From Aphidius gifuensis (lineage: Eukaryota > Arthropoda > Insecta > Hymenoptera > Braconidae), in the NCBI RefSeq assembly GCF_014905175.1, contig NC_057789.1:18154496-18218495 (forward strand): a stretch of DNA of 64,000 nucleotides, written 5' to 3'. This document shows positions 55,463 through 64,000 of the stretch, piece by piece; positions within the stretch are counted from its first letter, which is position 1; every line of letters begins with the position of its first letter. The notes under the pieces were generated by a model. The model saw only the letters and a program-made list of their open reading frames with translations. It had not been told where the DNA came from and did not search any database. The translations under genes were made by a program, and so were the position numbers.

Positions 55463-57600
55463 ACGTTAATTTTCCATAGTATCGCGTTTTTTTTTCTCAA
55501 TTATTGCTCAGGTCAGGGTCAAGAAATGTCCAGATCAGTGAACTAGAAAGAATGTCAGCAGTTTTTCAGCTGATTGACGCGATTCCTGTTTTTTCAATGT
55601 CACCAATCCAGCCACTTGACAGGATTTTTAAGTTTCGTCCAGTCTAACTAAAAAACAGAATCCACCTGATTACTAACTGTCCAAGGAACGTAAAGCTTCT
55701 AGACAAGTTGTTTCGGATCAGGCGTATGGAATCAGATATAAAATAAATAATTCTAGTCAATGAACGTCTTGTATTCTTTGTTCTCGTCGTATGTTTTCCA
55801 TAGTAACGTACGAATTTCCAAAACGTCAATTTTCCATAGTTTCTGAATTTTTTTCTCAATTATTGGTCAGGTCAGGGTCAAGAAATGTTGGACCAGTGAC
55901 TTAGGAAGAATCTCAGCAGTTTTTAAGCTGATTGACGCGATTCCTATTTTTTCACTGTCCCCAATCCAGCCACTTGACAGGATTTTGAAGTTTCGTCCAG
56001 TCGAACTAAAAAACAGAAACCACCTGATTACTAACTGTCCAAGTAACGTCAAGCTTCCAGACAAGTTGTATTCGGAACAAGCGTATGGAATCAGACATAA
56101 AATATCTAATTCTAGTCAATGAACGTCTTGTATTCTTTGTTTTCGTCGTATGTTTTCCATAGTAACGTACGAATTTCCGAAACGTTAATTTTCCATAGTT
56201 TCTGGTTTTTTTTCTCAATTATTGCTCAGGTCGGGGTCAAGAAATGTTAAGACCAGTGACTTGGAAAGAATCTCAGCAGTTTTTCAGCTGATTGACGCGA
56301 TTCTTGTTTTTTCACTGTCACCAATCCAGCCACTTGACTGGATTTTTAAGTTTCGTCCAGTCAAACTGTGAAACAGAAACTCCCTAATAACTAACTGTCC
56401 AAGAAACGTAAAGCTTCTAGACAAGTTGTATATGGATTAGGCGTATGGAATATGACAGAAAATGTCTAGTTCTAGTCAATAAACGTCGTTTATTCATTGT
56501 TATTGTCGTATGTTGTCCATAGTAACGTACGGATTTCCGAAACGTTAATTTTCTATAAGTTCTGATTTTTTTTCTCAATTACTGCTCAGGTCAGGGTCAA
56601 GAAATGTTAAGACCGGTGACTTAGAAAGAATCTCAGCAGTTTTTCAGCTGATTGACGCGATTCCTGTTTTTTCACTGTCACCAATCCAGCCACTTGACTG
56701 GATTTTTAAGTTTCGTCTAGTCAAACTGTGAAACAGAAACCACCTGATTACTAACTGTCCAAGAAACGTAAAGCTTCTAGACAAGTTATATTCGGATCAG
56801 CCGTATGGAAAATGACATAAAATATCTAATTCTCGTCAATGATCGTCTTGTATTCTTTGTTTTTGTCGTATGTTTTCCATAGTAACGTACGAATTTCTGA
56901 AACGTTATTTTTCCATAGTTTCTGATTCTTTTTCTCAATTATTGCGCAGGTCAGGGTCAAGAAATGTTGAAACCTGTGACTTAGAAAAAATCTAAGCAGT
57001 TTTCAAGCTGATTGACGTGATTCTTATTTTTTCACTGTCACCAATCCAGCCACTTGACAGGATTTTTAAGTTTCGTCTAGTCAAACTGTGAAACAGAAAC
57101 TCCCTAATAACTAACGGTCTAAGAAACTTAATGCTTCCAGGCAAATTATATTCGGATCTGTCGTATGATATATGAAAGAAAACATCTCGTTCTAGTCAAC
57201 GAACGTCGTTCATTCTCAGTTTTTGTTGTAAGTTCTTTATAGTAACGTACGAATATCCGAAACTTCAGTTTTTCATGGTTTTTGACTTTTTTTTCAATTA
57301 TTGCTCGGGTTAGTGTCAAAAAATCCTAAAACCAGTGTCCAAGAACAAATCTTCGCAGTTTCAAAGCCGATTCACGTTATTTCTGTTTTTTTACTGTCAC
57401 CAATCTATACAACTCATGGGATTTTCGAATTTTGGTTAGACAATTTGAAAAAAAAAACTCACCGATAATAATCAAAAAACAGAAAGCTTCTAGAAAAGTT
57501 GTATTCCGATAAAGCTGGTTAAATTTGACAGAAAATCTTGAGTACCAGGCAACAAATGTCGTCTATTCTTCGTTTTTTTGGTCATTACCGGGACTGTCAT
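55463..57600. repeat. 360-bp satellite, six copies
   Basis: The landmark CGTTAATTTTCCATAG or a variant is at 55464, 55824, 56183, 56543, 56903 and 57263, giving periods of 359-360. Shared blocks are GCTCAGGTCAGGGTCAAGAA, CAGCTGATTGACGCGATTCC, TTCACTGTCACCAATCCAGC, AAGTTTCGTCCAGTC and ATGTTTTCCATAGTAACGTA. Divergence increases to the right, the last copy being most decayed. It directly abuts the 161-bp array (junction ATTGG|ACGTTAATTTT). Minus-strand frames of 65-71 codons repeat with the period and are not called as genes. Confidence 0.95.
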
Positions 57601-58160
57601 AATGTTTCTCTCATCACGAAAATCATTGTTACCATTTAATACACACATCAGTAATTAAATGTTACCAAACTAGCCAGACGGTATATACTGGCTAGTTTCG
57701 TAACTGTCACCAAACAGTACAATTGGTCACGAAGTGTACAGTTTCGTGACTTACCTTGTTAACAGCGAATAATTCATAGATATGATGCCTACATAGTATC
57801 TTCCGATATACAATACTTCTTGATAATGTTTTTGATCGATTTCAATGACGTTATATTGTTCCGATGTGATTTGAAATCTTTTAATTCAAATTACTGAATC
57901 TTTTAGCTTTTTTACCATTATTTTGTCTTTATATTCATTTTTAATATTTCTAACTTCTTTAATTATGATCGTTATCGGTTAAATAAACTATAAAAGTCAT
58001 CTTGAATGTTTGTAGTTCATTAACTACACAATTATTAAGGTTTCTCACTATTTCTGATAAAGTGGCTCTTTTCGTGACAGTCACCAAAGTAGACAAATCG
58101 TACGATGTTAGATTGGTGACGGTCACCAATCTAGCCAAGAGTCACCAAAGTAGCCACTAG
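57601..58160. other. Non-coding region with repeated GTCACCAA..TAGCCA motifs
   Basis: No gene seen. CTAGCCAG..CTGGCTAG at about 57671-57698 is a hairpin, and GTCACCAAW(C/G)TAGMCA occurs at about 58081, 58124 and 58141, with TTACCAAACTAGCCA at 57663 and GGTGACGGTCACC at 58117. The motif echoes GTCACCAATCCAGCCAC of the neighbouring 360-bp satellite. Confidence 0.6.
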
Positions 58161-58162
58161 AC

Positions 58163-58286
58163 AGATATATAAAATTATATATAGTTATATATAATTATAT
58201 ATAGTTATATACAGTTATATATAACTATATATAGTTATATATAGTTATATATACTTATATATAGTTATATATAGTTATATATAACT
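58163..58286. repeat. Microsatellite TATATAGTTA
   Basis: About twelve imperfect copies of a 10-base TATATAGTTA/TATATAATTA unit. It can fold on itself. Confidence 0.9.
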
Positions 58287-58649
58287 CGTTTTCCTCGGGT
58301 TACTACTAATCAAAATAATAGTTGTATGAAACGACTCATGTTAAAGATTGTGAGTACATTAGTTAACAAATTAACATTGGCAAGCACAATTGTAGTTGCG
58401 TACGCTGGTTATTGCGCAGGATTGTTTTGCCAATATTTTTGAATCTTTGCTGCGATCTGCGATACTGCAAGGCAGTATTAAACGTATGACATTATCAGAC
58501 ATTATCGTCAAACTATCCAACGCTGAACACGGCCTCAAAATATTGCGGGAAAACGTTTGGATATTGCTTTATATTTTATTGTTGTTTGTGTGCTACTACG
58601 AAGTTGCAATATTTTATTAAAGAAAAAAACCAATCAACGAATTTTGAAC

Positions 58650-59700
58650 TCTTCAATTGTCAGTATTTGTAATCATTGTTGAAATAATACATATACAATA
58701 ATAATACATAATACATAAATAACAGTATTTTATAAGAATATTATTGATACATATTAGCTTTCAGTGTCTGTACTTTTTACCAAGTTGAACCCAGATGCGA
58801 TCTGAAATACTTCCGCGAATCTCCGGTCAGTATTTCAGATCACAGTGTGATAAAAATTATTCATCAATCAACTAGTTATTGAATTTGTAGCTATTGTTGA
58901 AATAATATTTATAAAATAATTATAAAATAATAATATTTATTGATGACATACAGCTTTTAGTGCCCCTAATTTATACAAAGTTAAATCTTGATGCGATCTA
59001 AAATACTTCTACGAATCCCCAATCGGTATTTCAGATCATAGTGTGACAAAAATTATTCACCAATCAACTAGTTGATAAATTTCTAGCTATTGTTGGAATA
59101 ACATTGATAAAATAATTGAGAAATAATAATATCTATTGATGATAGTAATATATAGAGCTTTTAGTGACCCTAATTTATACCAAGTTGAATCCCGATGCGA
59201 TCTGAAATTCTTCCAAGAATCTCCAGTCGGTATTTCAGATCATAGTGTGACAAAAATTATTCATCAATCAACTAGTTATTGAATTTGTATCTATTGTTGG
59301 AATAATATTTATAAAATAATTATAAAATAATAATATTTATTAATGATAGTAATATATAGAGCTTTTAGTGCCTCTAATTTATACAAAGTTAAATCTCGAT
59401 GCGATCTGAAATACTTCCACGAATTCCCAATCAGTATTTTAGATCATAGTGTGACAGAAATTATTTACCAATCAACTAGTTATATTAAATTTGTAGCTAT
59501 TGTTGGAATAATATTCATAAAATAATAATATTCATTGATGATAATCATATATAGAGCTTCTAGTGCCTCTAATTTATACAAAGTTAAATCTCGATGCGAT
59601 CTGAAATACTTCCCAGTCGGTATTTCAGATATAGAGTTTCTAGTGCCTGTACTGTTTACCAATTTTTTACTCGCCACGATCGGAAATACTTCTGAGAGAT
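58650..59700. repeat. ~200-bp tandem repeat, five copies
   Basis: The landmark GATGCGATCT is at 58794, 58990, 59196, 59398 and 59593 (195-206 bp apart), within the common string TTTATACAAAGTTAAATC. Each unit also has TCAGTATTTCAGATCAYAGTG, an AATCAACTAGTTAT box and an AT-rich AATAATATTTATAAAATAAT block. The last copy is shortened. Not coding. Confidence 0.9.
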
Positions 59701-61620
59701 ATCCATGGCATTATTTTAGACCGCAGCAAGAAAATAATTGGTGTATATACCGAAAAACCTAGCTTCATCGCAGTAAAGTGACTATTGATAGATGGCGTAA
59801 GACAGCTGCGTGCGCCGTTTGTTGATAAATTTTTTAAAAAGATGCCTTCGTAATGGTAAATTAACGGCCTTGCCACTAAAATCGGTATCAGTCTGAACTA
59901 TATTTTTTTAATAACCATATAAGTGAAATAAAAAAATAAAAAATCCATTAGAAATTTATTTATTTATGAGTAAATTTTTGGCTGGAAAAAGGTTGAAGAA
60001 ATTTGTCCGCCATTTCTCCAACTATGGGTCATTTTCGTAAAGAGGTGGAGAAATGGCGGAGAAAAGTCGGAAAAAAGTTGGAGAAAAGTCGGAGAAATAT
60101 TTCTACCACGGCGTATTTGACAAAATTTTTTTTTGATTATTAATCAGGTACAGCTGACAAATTTTTTCTTTCAGAGAAAAACTCAAATATGTGATGTAAC
60201 TCCAAAATAGCCTATTTTAAATTGAAAATGAAGAAATTAAAAAATCTTTTCTTTATGCTTATCCCAGGTAAACAAGAATAGTTGTCGTTTGCATTGATTG
60301 ATTTATTGATTGTTATTCATCAGCAACTCAATTACAACTGTACTAGTGTTGTGATAACTATAAACGAAGGTAGAGTTATCAAAAAAATACAGAAAAACAG
60401 AAATTTAATTTACGTTTCCAAAAAAATTTATATGAAATACCCTGCAAATACCAAAAAATCTAATATCAAGCTCATCTAAAGACAAGCTGAAAAGTTAATC
60501 CAATAACAAGATATATGCTTTTTTTATTTCGATTTTATTTTTCAAACACAGGCAGCTTTTAGTCTCCTAAATTATTTATCATCTTTTGTTTGAATTTTTT
60601 ATTTTTTTTTTGTTAAATTGAATAAAAATTTAGTATATACAGTAGTACTAAGCTAACGTAAAGAACAACTTTAACGAGTTTGTTTTTTACAAAAATTATA
60701 TTTTTGATTTTGTATATTATACTATATTCTATATTCCCAATACACTATATACTATATAGCTGATTAACCCGGCTTTGCTCGGGATTATTTTGACAATTTC
60801 AGAGATGTTATCATTTGTTTGAAAATATTGAAGACCTGCTAGCTCCAAATGAAATTCTTATTCAAAACTTAAGGTTGAAAGTTAAATAAATTTCCCATTA
60901 TTCAATTTTCGATTTTTTGGTAGCAAATAAAAGTCAGAATTTTTTTCGATGAATTTATTTTAAATTTTCATGCTAGTTTTTTTTTTTAGATATCGGATGT
61001 CAAAGTTGACAACTTCAACACATAAGGGCAGGGGCATAGGGCATAGGGCATAGGGGCAAAATACATATTCACCCTTGTCGTTAAAAAAATTTTTACTACT
61101 ACTCTTTTTGAACTATCAGTTTGTTTTTCTTTACAATACGGATTACATACTATTGGGCCCGAACTTTGTTTGACGATAGGATTTACTTTCAACCTTAATT
61201 ATTTAAATGAAATTTTCTTTATTTATTTTTTGAATGGATTAATAAGGTATGATGATAATTATTAAATAATGTCGCGTTGCCATTTTCATTATCACTGAAG
61301 ACAGAATAATAAAAAATCTAAACTAAGGTTATCTAACAAAGAAATTATTAAGTACTGACGGACTGAATTTTATTATTTTCATTTTATTACACATTTTCTA
61401 TTGATAACACATTCCATTTAAACCGAATATTTACCAAAATTTTTAAGCTTGTAACTTTATCTTGACCTACACTTCTATTCATCTATCGGCCTGATGATTC
61501 CTAAGCTAGTTGAAAAACATTATCGTTCATTTTTTTTCAATTTTTTGATTATGTAGCATTTATGCAAATAGATAAATCATTTGGGACTATAGCGCGTTCT
61601 CTCTCTTTTTCTAACTCTGT
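59701..61620. other. No gene recognised; small hairpins and a minisatellite
   Basis: GCCATTTCTCCAAC at 60011 faces GTGGAGAAATGGC at 60044 (hairpin), followed by GGAGAAAAGTCGG repeats. CCCGGCTTTGCTCGGG at about 60767 is a short stem-loop of a type common at ends of insect retroposons. GGGCATA is repeated near 61025-61060. No reading frame with a known domain. Confidence 0.5.
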
Positions 61621-61625
61621 GATTG

Positions 61626-63507
61626 GGCTTGCGGCCCGGAGCGCTAGTTTCGGTTACACCGTTCAGGGTGAACATCCGAAAAATAAAGTCTCTTTAAGCT
61701 CATTTAGTCCGTAATAGGGATATATAGCTCATAATAAAATAGAATTCTGAATTTGCACTTAACAACCAAATAGTTATGTGTCCGCAAATATTGTTTCAAT
61801 AAAATTAATATTCTATTTCTACACCAATTTTCGAAAATAGGAAGCTGTTATTTTTGTGCACAATCAAAAAAAGTTAATCCGAAAAAACAATTCTATAAAA
61901 ATGCTATGGAACTTTTTAAGCATCGTATAATTGTACCTTAGGCCTATTGTATTGTTACACCAATTTCATAGTCATACGACAGTGAAAATCATCTGTCACC
62001 CTGAGTCGTTAAAGTTTTCAATCTTAAGAATAAACAATAGTCAAAAATGAAAATAATATAATCAGATTATTGACCGCTTGTGTGCATGCAACGTTAATAC
62101 AACTATGTAAATAACGGTTCTCTACAAAATCCAAAATGTGAAAATCCTGATTCATCCGCCGTATAATTTATCGACCAAAAAATACCGTCGATAAGGCAGA
62201 AATTTTAGGCGTACAGTTTTTCTACGATTATTATTATTATTATTGTTGTTGTTGTTATTATTATTATACATAGCCTTAAATTGTAAATAAAAAATTTTTG
62301 ATGTTATAAATGATGTAACTATAAAAAAAAAAAAAAAACAACAACAATAACAACATTGATGTATGTATTTTGACAACTTATTTTGAGGTTATGTCTATAA
62401 ATTTTAAATAAATTTGAATGGTGTCGCCATCTTGTGCCAAAAGAGTTAGTAAAACAGGGCCCTATTGATCGATTAATTTTGCGGATGAATCAGGATTTCT
62501 AGTATTTCGTTTTAATAACAAATGCAAATCTGAGCATTGTAAAAATCTAGTGTTACATAATTATGATGGAATCATCACTAGGGTTTTATTAAATTTCAGA
62601 AACTCTATAATGGTTAATATATTCGAACGGAGAAAATACATTGCGAAAAATATAGAACAAATGAATATATGATTAGACAATAAAAATACAACTTCAGAAA
62701 GCTATTGATCGGCTTAGCTGATTGAATCTGAAAATAGAAAGAGGTTGTAAAATAATATACATAGATTATTATTCGGCTATATCAATTGAACGGACAATAA
62801 TTTTAATATGAAAAAAAAGAATTAGCTATATAAACATTTGATTAAAATCGTTTTTGGCTCATTCGTACTAGCGGAATTTGATAATAAGAGTACTCTATGT
62901 ATATAGATGAACCAATTTTTTTACGATAGATTTTACCGTTGATTATTTGTTGTCTGTAATCTATTTCTACATATAAATATAAGACGGATTTTTTTTCAGA
63001 CGATGAATAGACACAAACTCATAGACACAAACTCGTAAAAAAGTACTAGTGATTTTTATCGTATTCGGTATAATTATTGAACATTATTTTTCGTTAAAAG
63101 GTGACTCATATATTATGATAAATATCGTAATAACATGAATTTAAAAAATTAAAAAATTAAAATATGCTAATTAATAGATATACATAGTGTCATAAATTTA
63201 TTATTACAAAATATGAGAAAATAAAAAAAAATATATCATCGAAAATTATAACTCTTAAACATAATAAATATATCTTATTTATCATTCATCTTGTGGCATA
63301 ACATTATATCGGATAAAAGCAAAATAGTTTAATATGTAACTAGGAAAAGTCGATTTACGTAAAGTATTCAAGTCGGACATAGTGCCAACTGGATATTTAC
63401 CGACATTCAATATCCCTATTACGGACTAAATGAGCTTAAAGAGACTTTATTTTTCGGATGTTCACCCTGAACGGTGTAACCGAAACTAGCGCTCCGGGCC
63501 GCAAGCC
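61626..63507. mobile_element. 1.9-kb element with perfect 98-bp terminal inverted repeats
   Basis: 61626-61723 (GGCTTGCGGCCCGGAGCGCT..GTAATAGGGATAT) and 63410-63507 are exact reverse complements over 98 bases. The 1.69-kb interior is AT-rich with a TTA/TTG microsatellite at 62222-62272 and no reading frame resembling a transposase. It is therefore a non-autonomous DNA element or a recent inverted duplication. No convincing target-site duplication (flanks GATTG and AAAAA). The GC-rich outer ends contrast with the interior. Confidence 0.85.
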
Positions 63508-63535
63508 AAAAATTTGCCCTGTGAATTGGACTCCA

Positions 63536-63728
63536 GGATAGCTATTCTCGACATAATTATCCCCTGTACCGGGGATAACATGAAAACGCTCGAAAGCGAT
63601 ATAGTCGTTTGATGGAAACCATTGAAGAAGATACAAATAAAGCCATAAATTAAGGTAAATTTCCACAAAATAGTTATCCCTGTCGCCGGGGATAACTGAG
63701 GGGATAATTATGTCGAGAATAGCTATCC
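63536..63728. repeat. Small foldback element with 30-bp arms
   Basis: GGATAGCTATTCTCGACATA continues to ATTATCCCCT at 63536-63565 and is mirrored exactly at 63699-63728. Inside, GTACCGGGGATAAC and GTTATCCCTGTCGCCGGGGA form further short stems. A minus-strand frame of 105 codons spans this and the neighbouring inverted repeat but is explained by the palindromes. Nothing is recognised in the remaining 270 bases. Confidence 0.85.
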
Positions 63729-64000
63729 AGGTCGTCGCACAAGCACCAAACATGGCCGACTTTTAGGCGCGCATTATTTAAACCATCTTTATAGCTTACT
63801 TCTGGTCTATACCAGAAACAGTATATAACAAGAAGTTAACACTTAATTTTTTTCAATTAATAATTAATTAAATATTTTGAAAAATTGACAAAGTTAGTAG
63901 ACAGTTTAATATAAATAGTTGTAAAAAAGTGAAACAAAAGTTACTCGAAAAATATAATTTTTTCTTTTTTAATATAAAAATAAAATAATAGAATACAATT

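Noticed and set aside
58396..58620. 74-codon frame with a hydrophobic C-terminal segment
   Set aside because: No ATG start, no recognised domain and no conservation evidence; could be a membrane micropeptide but unsupported.
62152..62376. Poly-asparagine coding frame
   Set aside because: Translation of a TTA/TTG microsatellite at 62222-62272.
63436..63753. 105-codon minus-strand frame
   Set aside because: Spans two palindromic elements, whose structure explains the open frame.

Overview
The window is AT-rich eukaryotic DNA, most probably an arthropod and likely an insect. It holds spliced-looking gene pieces, solo LTRs, MITE-like palindromes, satellites and two decayed Polinton/Maverick (adintovirus-like) elements. 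There is no operon structure and no bacterial signal. The species cannot be named from sequence alone. Almost nothing in the window looks like an intact, functional gene; it reads as a repeat-dense, possibly heterochromatic, graveyard of mobile elements.

Layout. 1-4962: a tandem array of about 286-bp units, interrupted by a 1.2-kb insertion, ending in an inverted terminal motif (TCCTACGGAACACT) that cuts into a broken RPA70-like gene (4961-5935, minus), itself split by a tRNA-like palindromic element. 6200-11500: AT-rich DNA with hairpins, a probable LTR, a small two-exon gene candidate (8746-9107, minus) and a GC-rich patch. 11943-17240: Polinton copy 1 (PolB plus; integrase, fibre-like protein, conserved protein and packaging ATPase minus; PLA2-like protein, penton-like C-terminus and a small 46-residue protein plus). 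17241-28200: Ty3/gypsy pol fragments on both strands, several copies of the 286-bp repeat element, a 229-bp inverted repeat and a small promoter-linked ORF. 28430-39084: Polinton copy 2, more complete, with the same gene order and additionally the adenovirus-type protease, penton-like and double-jelly-roll major capsid genes. 39190-55462: about 100 copies of a 161-bp satellite monomer with higher-order duplications, beginning where the capsid gene is cut off. 55463-57600: six copies of a 360-bp satellite. 58160-59700: microsatellite and a 200-bp tandem repeat. 61626-63507: a 1.9-kb element with perfect 98-bp terminal inverted repeats.

How the parts fit. In a live Polinton the protein-primed PolB replicates the element, the integrase (with chromodomain) inserts it, and the ATPase, protease, penton and MCP suggest a virion stage; the PLA2-like protein is analogous to the endosome-escape domain of parvoviral capsids. 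Here every large gene of both copies carries frameshifts, stops, deletions or nested insertions, so neither copy can be autonomous. The most instructive observations are the insertion of a tRNA-like element into the ATPase P-loop, an intragenic microinversion in copy 1, and the repeat element that carries its own internal tandem array and may seed satellites.
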